DNA from: Larimichthys crocea
Taxonomy: Eukaryota; Chordata; Actinopteri; Sciaenidae
DNA length: 64,000 nt
NCBI RefSeq assembly: GCF_000972845.2
Contig: NC_040028.1
Span: 12,458,201-12,522,200, forward strand
Direction of reading: 5' to 3'
Below are positions 1-11,330 of the stretch, piece by piece. Numbering within the stretch: position 1 is the first letter of the stretch; each line of letters begins with the position of its first letter. A model generated the notes under the pieces. That model saw nothing but the letters and a program-made list of their open reading frames with translations, did not search any database and was not told the DNA's origin. A program made the translations under genes and the position numbers.

Positions 1-217
1 TTTTTTTTTTTTTAACAGATTTTTTTTTTCCCTCTCCTACAGGCCGGGGTCCCGGAATGTCAAGCCTGACGCCCTGTCACGACTCTTCGACCCCGAGCCT
101 GTTGCCAAGGAGCCTGAGCCCATCCTTCCACTGTCCTGTGTGGTTGGAGCGGTTTCCTGGCAAATAGAAAAGGAGGTTAAGCAGGCTAATGGTGAGGCTC
201 CGCCACCTAGTGGGTGC

Positions 218-227
218 NNNNNNNNNN
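218..227. other. 10-N assembly gap flanked by a duplicated sequence
   Basis: Ten Ns. The roughly 200 bases to the left (from about 14) and to the right (228-435) are the same gypsy RNase H/linker sequence, differing by a few substitutions. This looks like two overlapping contig ends left uncollapsed rather than a biological tandem duplication. Confidence 0.8.
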
Positions 228-228
228 T

Positions 229-1733
229 AACAGATTTTCTTTTTCCCTCTCCTACAGGCCGGGGTCCCGGAATGTCAAGCCTGACGCCCTGTCACGTCTC
301 TTCGACCCCGAGCCTGTTGCCAAGGAGCCTGAGCCCATCCTTTCACTGTCCTGTGTGGTTGGAGTGATTTCCTGGCAAATAGAAAAGGAGGTTAAGCAGG
401 CTAATGGTGAGGCTCTGCCACCTAGTGGGTGCCCAGAGAATCGGTTGTTTGTCCCAGTTGAGTTGCGCCCACAGGTGATCCACTGGGCCCACACCTCGCT
501 GCTTTCCTGCCAGGTTCTGGTGGCCGTCCATGGAACCGGAGGTTCGGGAGTACGTGGAGGCTTGCTCGGTCTGCGCCCACAATAAGACGTCCATCGGCTC
601 ACGCATGGGACTTTTGCATCCGCTTCCCATCCCCTCCAGACCGTGGGCAGAAATCTCTTTGGACTTCGTCACGGGGCTCCCGACATCGCTAGGCAACACT
701 ACTGTCCTCACTGTGGTGGACAGATTTTCAAAGATGGCAAGGTTTATTGCCCTGCCTAAACTACCCTCGGCCAAGGAAACTACTGAGATCATGGTAAACC
801 ACGTCTTCAGAAATCACGGCTTTCCCAAGGACATTGTGTCGGACCGGGGGCCCCAGTTTGTGTCCCGGTTCTGGAGGGAATTCTGCCGGCTCATCGGTGC
901 CAAAGCCAGCCTGACCTCAGGATATCACCCGGAGGCAAGCGGCCAGACCGAGCGCCTCAACCAGCAGCTGGAAACCGGCCTCCGGTGTCTAGTGTCACAG
1001 AACCCAGCCACATGGAGCAAGCACCTGGTCTGGGTAGAGTATGCCCACCTCAGCCACTGGTCTTTCCCCATTCATGTGTGTCTATGGTTATCAACCCCCT
1101 GTTTTCCCAGACAATGAGCCAGAGACGTCGGTGCCCTCCGTCCAAGCTCAGATCAGCCGCTGCCGCCGCATCTGGGCAGCCGCCCGTCAGGTACTCATCC
1201 GCCAAGGGGACCGGGTCAAAAGGGCTGCGGACCGGAGAAGACGACCCGCTCCGGCATACCAGCTGGGCCAGAGGGTATGGCTCTCTACCAAGAACCTCCA
1301 TCTCAAGGCCCTCTCGAAGAAACTGGCTCCGCGCTTCGTGGTTCCTTTCCCCATAACCAAGGTTGTCGGACCTGCAGCGGTTCGCCTTCGTCTCCCCCGG
1401 TCTCTCCGTGTCCACCCCACGTTTCACGTAAGTCAGGTCAAACCGGTCAAGGAGAGTCCCATGGTCCCGGCCCTCCCACCCCCTCCTCCTCCTGAAGTAG
1501 TGGACGGGGGTCCAGTCTATAAGGTCAAGAAATTACTGGCTGTGCGCAACCGGGGTCGGGGCAGGCAGTTCCTGGTGGACTGGGAGGGGTACGGCCCGGA
1601 GGAGCGACAGTGGGTTCCTTCGCGTCACATCATCGACCATAGCCTGATAGATGACTTTTATAGGGATCACCCTGACCAGCCTGGGCCGTCAGGAGTCGGC
1701 CCTAGAGGGAGGGGTACTGTCACACCGCGGTGA
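229..1733 (+). pseudogene. pol: Gypsy pol 3' end: RNase H tail, integrase, chromodomain
   Basis: Encodes the last step of reverse-transcription processing and genome insertion for the retrotransposon. The reading starts with the RNase H end ([16 protein letters not shown]) and an integrase zinc-binding remnant ([10 protein letters not shown]). The catalytic core follows, with LDFVTGLP, the second catalytic Asp in [12 protein letters not shown] and the third acidic residue near [11 protein letters not shown]. After a GPY-like region comes a chromodomain ([17 protein letters not shown]), which in chromoviruses targets integration to marked chromatin. The frame shifts near 1040-1060, between the core (530-1117) and the C-terminal part (1041-1733), so the copy is broken there. 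The stretch before the integrase core is also in a different frame. The product ends seven residues after the LTR begins. Confidence 0.85.
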
Positions 1734-2389
1734 GGTCAAGCTGGGTTTTTGTTATGTCTTGTCATTTCCTGTTTTATTTTGAAAGATAACTCTCCTCTCG
1801 TTTCAGGTCACTTGCCCTTCCTCATGTGTCACCGGTCTGATTGTCTTCCCCGCCCTGATTGTTTCCACCTGTTCCCCATTACCCTGTGTATATATTGTCT
1901 GCGTCTCCCTTTGTCTTGTGCCAAAGTGTTTCGTCCTTCGTCGTGCACCAAAGCCTTTTTTCATAGTCCATAGCCACAGCTCCTTAGCTCAAGTATCTTT
2001 TTGTTTTCTTCCTCGAATGAGTGATTTTCTGTTGTAATTCCTAGTCTAGCCTTTTGTTACTTTGTATCTAGTCTAGTGTGTTTTCAGCCTCGTTTTTGAG
2101 CGCCTTAAGTTGATGTTTCATAGCCTTTTTGTTTTTCCTCTTTATGAGTGATTTTGATTTCGTTAATCTTTAATACAATTAGTCCTAGCTTTATTGTTCC
2201 TCGTTGAGAGTGATTTTGATTTTGTTATTTAGAGTAGTTCAGAGTTTTTTCCTCCTTGGAGTGATTTTTGTTTCCTTTAGTTTAGGGCCATTTCATAGCC
2301 TCACTCAGTCGAGGATTTTCCCCGTCCTGAATAAAACAGCTTACTGCCTAACTCTGCATCTGAGTCCTCATTTGAGTCCCGGCCTGACA
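1718..2389 (+). repeat. LTR of the chromodomain gypsy element (3' LTR)
   Basis: Starts TGTCACACC and ends CCTGACA, with the TG...CA ends expected of an LTR and a purine tract immediately upstream. It contains a TATA-like TGTATATATTG near 1887 and an AATAAA polyadenylation signal near 2330. The boundaries are confirmed by the independent copy at 33283-34353, which has a perfect 5-bp target-site duplication. Confidence 0.9.
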
Positions 2390-3784
2390 TGAACCCGACA
2401 CATCGGGTGTCACTTCAGTCAGTCAGTCCACAGCATGACAGCACAGTCCATTCACATGACACATTTATTTGAGCCCTTTTGTAAAGCAAACTCCGGATAA
2501 CGCTGACTTTATTTACATACATGCAATCCTAGCCAGCTAACTGAGGTAGCTAACATTTATCTGTAGCTACCTGAGCATTCTGCCTCCACCCTCTACCCCA
2601 CACCATGAACAAAGCCTTAACTTTAACCTGTGAATGTTTTTCTTCCATCACTTTTCTTCTTTTCCTGTTTTTCTGTACCAGACACATAGCATTGTTTATG
2701 GTGCATACCGTTATTCTCTCACCTCAGTGAATAGTAGTGGTGTGTAGTCCGTGAATGCAGTGTTTCCCCTATATTCATTCAGCATCTGCGCAATCTCTGT
2801 TTCCTTGCGCTGCTTAGCGTGTATGTTTAAACTTTAGGCAGCAGGCAACATATCATTATTTAGTTTTGATTCTAAACAATTAATCCATCCAGTTAATCTC
2901 ACACGCACCAAATTATAATTCATTTAGATTTGAGCAACACTTTTGGACAAAATAAATGATAGGCAAGCCACATATAGATGTCTATCCCGAATACAACCCG
3001 TTCAGTTAAGTGGCTGAAGCAGTTATGGATGTTGAATTAAGTGTGTTTATATAGTGCTTTTATAGTCTCTGGGACCACTCAAAGCACTTTTACAATGTTC
3101 ATCACTTTCACCCTTTTACACTCATCAATGTATTAAAAATGATTTTGACAGACAACACATGATATATTTATGACTTAAGTATATCTGGCTAAGGAAAAAG
3201 AATCACTGTATTTGAAGTCTGATTTGAAATGTAAATCTAGGAAAAGCTTAATGACCTGTGGGTGATTTTTTTCCCCCTCAGTTTCCTCCTTGTATACATG
3301 TCTGCTGAGGCTGCAGAATCCGTCTGATTCTTTTTATTCTTTGCAGACATATCTGTTGAAATTAAAGAAATGTATCTGTGAAGAGCTAATATTACAATAA
3401 ATACTGGTCTAAATACCTCTATTCCAATAACAAATATATAATGTCACATTACAATTGGAAAGATATAAATTGTAATCTTTTGCAGGGCACTCATTGAAAT
3501 ACTTGAAAATTGTTTAACTGTAAAAACTGTATGGTCACTTCTTCGCTCTACCAAGAGTTATAGACTACAAGATGTACAAACAGGTGACCAATTGAAGGAA
3601 AAGCCTGAAAGATGAGGGGAAAAAAACAATGAATGTAGTTCTTCCCACACAGATTACCTTTATCCTATAATCCCAATATTGATGGGAGTTGTGTCTTCCA
3701 GACTGATAATGCTTCAATTCACAGGGCACAGGGTCTCACTGAATGATTTACTAAGTATGAAGATTCTGTCAATCTGATTCAATG
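2390..3784. other. No gene seen; AT-rich intergenic sequence
   Basis: Nothing with coding character. A stretch at about 3040-3130 (TATATAGTGCTTTTATAGTC and CAAAGCACTTTTACA) matches the style of a dispersed fish repeat; a related piece is at about 4960-5020 bases after the 54 kb repeat (54955-55020). No RNA gene is recognised. Confidence 0.5.
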
Positions 3785-4060
3785 GGATTTACAAACCCAA
3801 ATTCCAATGAAGCTGGGACAACTGTAAAATGAAAAAATAAAAACATAATACAGTGATGCAAATCATTTTCAACCTATATTACATTTAACACTCTACAAAA
3901 TACATTTAATCTCCAAACTGATAAACCTTTTTGTTTTTTTTTTAGCTTATATTAACTCATTTTGAATTTGAGGCCTGCAACATGCTCCTAAAAACCTGGG
4001 ACAGGATTAAGACTGGGAATGTTTGGAACATTCAGTCTTTGTTGTATATTCATTGAATAT
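3785..4060. mobile_element. Non-autonomous DNA transposon-like repeat (CCAATTCC...TGGGAC family)
   Basis: Begins CAAACCCAAATTCCAATGAA, followed by GCTGGGAC, and contains the interior TTTTGAATTTGAGGCCTGCAAC and AAAACCTGGGACAGG typical of a very common short fish repeat with a TGGGAC motif near each end. A 35-bp start of the same family is at 61424-61458. The superfamily cannot be told from this. Confidence 0.55.
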
Positions 4061-5944
4061 AGGAACTTCACTGGAATAGGGTTTTATATGATCATTAGGG
4101 GCATAATTTATAAATAACAAACTGAGAAATAAGAAACTGATTATGACGACAGAAATTCACGCTCCCCACAGAATATGAAAGCTTGCTAAGTTACTCCATA
4201 TTTTGAGTTGATTATCGTTTATTAACAGAAACGAGCATAGGACGTGAATTGTTATGGCCATGTATTTTGATGTGTGTGTGTGAGCTTGTCCATATACACA
4301 GAATTCAATTCTAAACAGCTAAGAATGAGGATCCAAACACCTACAGCAGGTTTTGGATGTGCAACAGTGCTCTCTATCATCATCATTTCCTACACAGATT
4401 GAAGCTGTTCTGGGGGCACACTGTGGCCTATACCACCTCACTAATTCACTTGCCAAAAGTTTGTTTTTGCTTTAACATCTGTCAATCATCCTGTCAGAAT
4501 TTTGAAACGTTATATTTCCCTTTAGTAATATTTGGAAGGCAAGTTATCCAGACCTACATATTACAGTAGTTACTGGTATCCACCTGGTAACACCACAGAA
4601 GTCACCTCACACTAATCAGTCATTTGTAATTTTTTTTCCAAATTTAAATACATTTCTTCATTTAGAGTATTATTTCAGTTTAAGGGGATACATGGTTATC
4701 ATGTATATCATGATTAAACAACATATGAAATGAAACATGACTAGTAATTGAATCATGATTTATATGCTATTTGAAAATATCATCAGAACTTACTGCATTT
4801 CTGCTGAGGTGGTTCTGAGATGGGTAGGATGGGAGGACTGGTGGTGGACTGGATGGTGGGCTGGATGGGAGCTGGACTGGTGGTGGGCTGGATGGAGGAC
4901 TGGACCAGTGTTTCCCAAAGTCAAAGATGATGTATATATATATTCATATGTAAGACTCTGAAAGCTGAACATTTTTTAACTTAAAATGACTTAAACCTAT
5001 TTATCAATTATCAAAATTGTTGGCGATTAATTGTATAATTGATTAATAATCTCAAATATCAATTAATTGTTGCAGCTCTAAAAGAAACACCTGTTGGATA
5101 AAGCTAAAGCAAATCTGATGAAGCAACAGGTGAATAGCTATTTTTGGCCCACTGCGGTTTGCCCTGTGACAGCTGTATCACGAAAATTCCCAACTGTAAC
5201 TGCTGTGTCTGTGCCACATTTCTTTTTATGTTGACTGTGGAGTAAGATTTTAAATAATCGCACACACTTACCATTAATTAACACTTCACAGAGAGCCTTC
5301 ATCCTGTCAAGGCATTTTTCAGAATGCTCTGACAGCTGCCATTTTGGATAGAGGACCTGTGTAGACCAGGTATTCTGCTTCTTCCTTTTCTTTCCAATAA
5401 AGACTATTGCCTTGTACCCCAATGCGTTTAACTTTTCGACCTGAAAATAAAGATATATATTATATAATATATACAGAAATATAAGCAATTATAAATGTCT
5501 GAAACATTGTGGGCTGTAATTATGTAAATAATAACTACAGAAGTTAAAAGCATACCAAGACAGATGCCTCATCAATACATGAGAGGTGTTTGTTTTTGGT
5601 TTTTCAACCATGTCTTCTTTCTGGCCTCAAATTTCTGAAGCTTTTTTTGCCAGTCTTTGCTTTTGTGGCTGTACTCAGCTCACACAGGTTGTTGTTGTTG
5701 ACCCTCATGGCATCTTAAAACCAGAATTTAAAACAATCAACATTTAATAACCAAAGTGACAAAGGAACTGCATTATTTAAGTGTTATCACATTACAGCTA
5801 TTTGTAATTTGGCCTACTTCAGCATTATCAGCCATGTCAGACATCAACACTTCATGTAGCACTGTTTCAATAGTGTTCACATCACAACATCACATCCAAT
5901 TAACTGCTATTATCCTTTGCAGTAAATACATAGGCTACAGATTA
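4061..5944. other. No gene seen; low-complexity and AT-rich DNA
   Basis: Only short spurious reading frames. Contains the G-rich minisatellite at 4815-4902. From about 4815 onward this sequence is repeated, with many indels, after the gap at 6747-6776 (see 6777-8590). Confidence 0.5.
4815..4902 (+). repeat. G-rich minisatellite (GGATGGTGGGCT-like unit)
   Basis: Variants of a 10-12 bp unit such as GGATGGTGGGCT, GGACTGGTGGT and GGATGGGAGCT are repeated about seven times. The strand is strongly purine/GT biased with runs of GG spaced by 2-4 bases. A degraded version follows the gap at 6780-6860. Confidence 0.7.
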
Positions 5945-6284
5945 AGGCTGGGTGATATATCGATATTTTTATCTAATAAATAATAACGATATATTTTCAA
6001 ACATAATATAGCACGAGACCATATCGTTAATATCGATATAGTTTATTTTGCGTTAAAATGACTATACATTTCTTCCCTTGAGCCAACAGTTCGTTTATTT
6101 CTCCTTTCCTCTGTCCAGGTCTCCCGCTGTTCATTAACGTCGTCACGTCAGTCTCCGATAACTCCAGAAAAAGTCATTAGATTTGTCGCTAGTCGCTTTT
6201 TGGGAAAAAACAAATCTCTAGAGGGTCTGAAAAGTCGCTAAGTTGTCAACACTGGACCACTGATTAGTACGGTGGCCCTGAAGT

Positions 6285-6746
6285 GCAAAACACAACAGCA
6301 AATTCAAAAACACAATAGCAAATCAAATAACACAACAGCAAATCGAACAACACAACAGCAAATCGAATAACACAACAGCAAATTCAAAAACACAATAGAA
6401 AATCAATTAACACAACAGCAAATTCAAAAACACAATAGCAAATCAAATAACACAACAGCAAATCGAATAACACAACAGCAAATTCAAAAACACAATAGCA
6501 AATCAATTAACACAACAGCAAATTCAAAAACACAATAGCAAATCAAATAACACAACAGCAAATTCAAAAACACAATAGCAAATCAAATAACACAACAGCA
6601 AATCGAATAACACAACAGCAAATTCAAAAACACAATAGCAAATCAATTAACACAACAGCAAATTCAAAAACACAATAGCAAATCAAATAACACAACAGCA
6701 AATCGAATAACACAACAGCAAATTCAAAAACACAATAGCAAATCAA
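6285..6746 (+). repeat. Tandem array in left transposon terminus
   Basis: Repeats of about 20 bp alternating among AACACAACAGCAAATCGAAT, AACACAACAGCAAATTCAAA and AACACAATAGCAAATCAAAT, which combine into a higher-order unit of about 60 bp. The array runs into the gap. Its reverse complement forms the right terminus. Confidence 0.9.
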
Positions 6747-6776
6747 NNNNNNNNNNNNNNNNNNNNNNNNNNNNNN
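6747..6776. other. 30-N assembly gap
   Basis: Thirty Ns inside the left tandem array. Sequence after the gap restarts at a position equivalent to about 4815, so the join is not a simple missing interval. Confidence 0.9.
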
Positions 6777-8975
6777 ACTAAGGTGGTGGACTGAGGATGG
6801 ATGGGAGCTGATGGAGCTGATAAACTTATGGTGGGCTGGAACATGGGAGTGACGGGACACCATAGTTTCCCAAAGATCAAGAAAAAAGAACAAAATGATG
6901 ATAAGAGTAATATAATTCATATGTAAGACTTCATGAAAGCTGAACAATGTTTTTAAAAACGTTAGGCATGACGTTAAGGCAACCTGATTTAATCAAATTC
7001 AAACATGTGGTGGCGAAGTAAATTGTATGATTGAGTAATATCTTCAATTCATTAATTTGTTGCGCTCCTACGAGGAGACACCTGTTGGATAAAGCTAAAG
7101 CAAATAAGAAGAAGGAAAAATATGAAGCAACAGGTGGAAGTAGGCTATTTTTGGGCCCGCGTCGGCGAATTGAATGCCCTGTGACAGTGAATGGCAACAG
7201 AAATATACCCAACGTGTGAACATGGCAGGTGGCGTGTGAAGCCGACATTGGTCTATTATGTTTGGACTGTGAGTAAGATTTTATTAAATATCGCAGCACA
7301 CTTACCATTAAATTAACACTATCAGCAAAAGGGGAGGCCTTTCATGCGCGGGCAAGGAGGCATGTTGTCAGAATGTCTGACAGCTGTCCCAGTTTTTGTG
7401 GATAGAGGACCTGTGTAAGCCGGTATTCATGCGGTCGTGCCACGCCACAAATCTTTAGGAATAAAATCCTTTTACTTCATAAAGACTTAGTGACCTGTAC
7501 CAAACCAAATGCTGTTTAACCATTTTCGACTGAAAATGAAATAGGATATAAGTATATAAATCTATGCAGAAATATAAAGCAGTTATCAGTGTCGGGTGAA
7601 ACAGTGTTTGGGCTGGTAAATTATAGTAAGAATAGAAAGTAAGGACGGTGAAGGAGAGAAGGAAAAAAGGGAAAAAGATATTAAAAGCAGTACACAGACA
7701 AGTTGACCGGCTCCCTACTGAGAGGGTGTTTGAATTTTTTAGGTTTTGCAACCGAAATGATCTTCTTTCGGGCCTCAAATGCTGAAGCTTTTTTTGCAGT
7801 CTTGCTTTATGAATGCTGATACTCAGCTCCGCAGGTTGTTGTTAGTGACCCCTCAGTGTGGCATCTTAGAACCCAGGAAAAAAAATAGAAACAATAAGGG
7901 AGTTAATAACCAAAAAGTGACAAAGGAAACAAAAAGGTGCATTATGGAACGTGTTCATCCACACATTACAGAGCTATTTGGTAATTTGAAAAGACACTAC
8001 ATTCAGCATTATCCCAGCACAGGCGCCATGTCAGACTCCAACGGGAATCAGTAGCACAGGTGTCACAAGATATGTGTGCACGCACAGACAAGTCCACATC
8101 CAATGTAAACGGCTATGAAGCAACAGGTGTGTTCCTTTGAATATTTTTGGATCTAATAAATAGGATCAACAGTATAAGTTTTCAAACTTCAAAAAGGTAG
8201 AGCACAGAGGACCACAAGGGAGTGGATATGGTAATACGATCATAAGAAAGATTTTAATATTAATTTGGCGTTAAAATGGACTATAGGCATTTCTTCCCTT
8301 GAGCCCAACAGTTCGTTTTATGTCGGAAATCTATAATCTACTGAATAGCAGGGGTCGTCGCGCGCTGTTCATATAACGAAGATCGTCACGTCGTCGACCG
8401 ATAAAAAACTCCAGACAGGGACTAATAATAATTAGATGGGGAGAAAAAGTGTGTAACGGGGAAAAAATATGGGAACGCTTTTGGGGGAAAAACCAATCTC
8501 GAGGGTCTAGGAAAAGTCGGCTAATGGGGAGGGGGGGGGTAAATTTTGTCAACACACACTGGACTCGCTGGAAATGAGTACGGGGGCCCTGCTGAAGTGC
8601 AAAACAACAACGAGCAAATTCAAAACAACATAGCAAATCAAATAACACAACAGCAATCGGAACTACACAAAGGAGGGGACAAATCGAATAACACAACGCA
8701 AATGGGAAACCATACAAATAAACAACAGAATTCAGAAAACACATGATCAGAACCAACAGGGGCAAATCGAATCAAATTCAAAAACACATAGCAAATCAAA
8801 AAACACGAACAACACAAGCAATATCGGAATAACAACAAAACAGCAAATTCAAAAACACATAGTCAACAATTAACACAACACAAATTCAAAACACAGCAAA
8901 TCAAATACCACAGAACACAAGCAAATTCAAAAACACAATACAAAGTGCAAATAAAATCAAAAACATGCAAATTCA
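6777..8975 (+). repeat. Indel-rich second copy of 4815-6746
   Basis: Follows the same order as 4815-6746. It has the G-rich minisatellite, GTTTCCCAAAG, ACACCTGTTGGATAAAGCTA (5087 and 7078), GCCCTGTGACAG, the CAGCAAATTC start and then the tandem array (8591-8975). It differs by many single-base insertions and deletions, such as GGGGCCCTGCTGAAGTGC for GGTGGCCCTGAAGTGC. The density and type of differences suggest raw long-read sequence of the same locus rather than an ancient duplication. Confidence 0.7.
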
Positions 8976-8994
8976 CAGAAATAAACGGAAAGAG

Positions 8995-10625
8995 GAAAAG
9001 AAAAAAAAAGGGAAGGGTAGGTACCTCTCGGGCGACATGAATCGTCTCTGATTGGACTGGTGGGTCCTCTAAAACTGGAAAGACAAATGGCTTACGTGTT
9101 TTCAAAATATGACGCTTTGTATGTGACAACGTACGGCGCTGCTATTAAGGAATAGTTGAGCACGAATGGATAAGTGTTACTAAGGAAACACAATTGCATC
9201 ACTGGATTAAAAAATAATATAATTAGACACTTACTCGTAATTACGAGAAAGAGCTCATAATTACGAGATAAGGAAGGTGCCTCATTGTGCCACTGCACTT
9301 CGGTAAAGTTAGGAAGATACTGGCACTTCCGGGATCAATAACTGCTTAAAGTGAAACGTTGTTAAAACACAAAACACGCCTATTTCAACTGTAGTAAGAC
9401 AGACAACAAGCTACAAACCTACGTTCAATCACAACAAGCCATTCTCGGCAGCCACACCAACAACATTAGTGTTTGCTAAGGCACTACTCATAATTCTTTT
9501 TTTTTTATTAGGAACTATTATCAATAACTTCAATATTGCTACAGTACTGCGTAACGCTATTGACAATTTAAAATCTAGGACACCGACTAGCAGATCGGTT
9601 TTGTAACGGTTTTAACGCTTGTAGTGCTTCATGATCCTTTAAGTGCACCTCGAAACTCAGACGCAATAATAACCTCTTTTCTAAGATATGCAGAGTTTAG
9701 AAAATCATTAAATAAACAATCAATTGTTTTCTGACAACATCCACACCGATTCGTTTTCTACATGTTCCAAGTACTTCTTGGGGTGATTTATTCAAGTTCT
9801 TTACTGCACCTGCCCTTGTACGGTAAGCGGTGACACGCTTACGGTAAACCGATGTAGTCGGGGCACTAGAAGAATTAGGTAGCTAGGAAACGAATATAGA
9901 AAAGAATGTCAAGAAAAACAATTTTTTTGATTTGTGATTTTGATGTGGTGCACTTTTAAGGCTATCATTGTTGAAAAGCGGCTCTGCCAACAACGCTTAC
10001 CGTACAAACCGATGTGTTCGGGCGCCCCTTGATTTTAAAGTAAAAAAGTAGCGTTACTGCCAAGAATCTGTATCTATTTGAAGTTATGTAATTATATCCT
10101 AGAGAGGGGGGTTAAACGGATCAGATTATAGCGTAGGTACACGGAGGAGGCTATACGTAATTTTTTGGTGGGTGGTGCTCCAGTATGGCTTGTTTGTATG
10201 AACGGGTAGGTTGTAGCTTGTTGTCTGTCTTTACTACAAGTTGAAAAATATGCGTGTTTGTGTGGTTTTAACAACGTTCACTTAAGAGTTATTGATCTCG
10301 GAAGTGCCAATTCGTTCCCTAACTAACCCGATGCAGTGGCCATGGAGGCCCCTTTCCTTTATCCTCGTAATATGAATCTTTTCTTCGTAATTACGAGATA
10401 AGTGTCTAATTATTTATTATTTTAATCCAGTGACTTACAATGTGTTTCCGTAGTAACACGTATCCATGCGTGATCAAATATTCTTTAATGCAGCGCGTAC
10501 GTTGTCCACTAACAGCGCTCATATTTTGAAAACAGTAAGCATGTCTGTTCCGTTGCAGAGACACCAGTCAATCAGAGACGATCATGTCGCCCGAGGGTAC
10601 CTACCTTTTCCGTTTTATTTGCTAA
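8995..10625. repeat. Inverted-repeat arms around the transposon core
   Basis: Left arm 8995-9465 and right arm 10150-10625 are reverse complements with substitutions and indels. Paired landmarks include GGTAGGTACCTCTCGGGCGA with its mirror TCGCCCGAGGGTACCTACC, CGTAATTACGAGA at 9236 and 10387, and ACAACAAGCTACAAACCTAC with GTAGGTTGTAGCTTGTTGT. The core between the arms (9440-10060) has relatives at 54390-54905. No open frame longer than about 70 codons is present. Confidence 0.75.
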
Positions 10626-11062
10626 TGTTTATTTGATTTGCTATTGTGTTATTTGATTTTTGTGAAGTATTGTGTTTTTTGCATGTTGTTGTGTTCTTTT
10701 CTGCTCTTGTGGTTTTTTGCCTTTGCTGTGGGTTCATTTGAGTTGCATTGGTGTTTTGCTTTGCTGTTGGTGTTTATGCGATTTGCTGTTGTGTTATTTA
10801 ATTTGTTATTGTGTTTTTGTGAATTTTGCTGTTGTGTTTATTTGTTGCTATTGTGGTTTTTTGAATTTGCTGTTGTGTTATTCGATTTGCTGTTGTGTTA
10901 TTTGATTTGCTATTGTGTTTTTGAATTTGCTGTTGTGTTATTTGATTTGCTATTGTGTTTTTGAATTTGCTGTTGTGTTATTCGATTTGCTGTTGTGTTA
11001 TTCGATTTGCTGTTGTGTTATTTGATTTGCTATTGTGTTTTTGAATTTGCTGTTGTGTTTTG
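10610..11062 (+). repeat. Tandem array in right transposon terminus
   Basis: Reverse complement of the 6285-6746 array, with units such as GAATTTGCTGTTGTGTTATT and GATTTGCTATTGTGTTTTT. The first part (10610-10860) is more diverged than the part nearest the end, consistent with homogenisation at the outer edge. The Leu/Phe/Cys-rich reading frames here are repeat artefacts. Confidence 0.88.
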
Positions 11063-11330
11063 CACTTCAGGGCCACCGTAGATTAGTGTGTAAACAACCA
11101 AAGCAGCGGGGTTAGAGGTGGTGCACAGGTCTTGACCTGTGTTTAAGTTGTTGCAATGCATTGTGGGATTTGTAGTATTAGTGGTGGGAGTGCAGTTTAC
11201 CACGGGCCATTAATAATAGACGTATGAAATTATCCAGCCACGGAAAAATTATTAATATATATTTTAAGTATCGCCATTGAGCTAAAAAATATTGAGATAT
11301 GACTTTTGGTCCATATCACCCAGCCCTACT

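Larger units (their letters stand above)
1..2389 (+). mobile_element. Chromodomain Ty3/gypsy retrotransposon, 3' part
   Basis: The 3' portion of a plus-strand chromovirus-type gypsy element, entering from the left edge of the window. It carries the end of RNase H, the integrase with a C-terminal chromodomain, a purine-rich tract just before the LTR (GAGGGAGGGGTAC), and one LTR. Gag, protease and most of RT are outside the window. Domain order with a chromodomain closing the polyprotein is that of fish chromoviruses such as Sushi-ichi; the family assignment is from recalled motif similarity, not a search. A solo LTR of the same family lies at 33283-34353. Confidence 0.88.
6269..11079. mobile_element. 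DNA transposon with minisatellite-bearing inverted termini, 8-bp TSD
   Basis: The left end ACGGTGGCCCTGAAGTGCAA and the right end CTTCAGGGCCACCGT are exact inverted repeats. They are flanked by TGATTAGT (6261-6268) and AGATTAGT (11080-11087), an 8-bp target duplication with one mismatch, which fits hAT elements. Each terminus continues into a long tandem array (6285-6746 left, 10610-11062 right), then into inverted arms (8995-9465 and 10150-10625). No transposase was found. The apparent length is inflated because 6777-8975 repeats outside sequence after a gap. Confidence 0.72.
5945..11330. mobile_element. Outer MITE-like element with GGCTGGGTGATAT termini
   Basis: The left end AGGCTGGGTGATATATCGAT (about 5945) is mirrored at the right by ATATCACCCAGCCCT (about 11315-11330). 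Both ends are followed by ATCG/ATAT-rich sequence. This resembles the widespread fish hAT-type MITE beginning GGGCTGGGCGATAT. A larger transposon (6269-11079) appears to have inserted inside it. The family call is from motif resemblance only. Confidence 0.55.

Noticed and set aside
228..258. Polypyrimidine tract plus CAG resembling a 3' splice site
   Set aside because: The same bases encode the conserved gypsy RNase H end (SYRPGSRN), so it is coding sequence.
4755..4961. Trp/Gly-rich reading frame
   Set aside because: Comes from the GGATGGTGGGCT minisatellite.
6285..6746. CRISPR-like array of regularly repeated short units
   Set aside because: The units are contiguous tandem repeats without unique spacers, lie in a vertebrate genome, and form a transposon terminus.
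10638..10964. Leu/Phe/Cys-rich reading frame resembling a membrane protein
   Set aside because: Entirely produced by translation of the tandem array; the composition follows the 20-bp unit.
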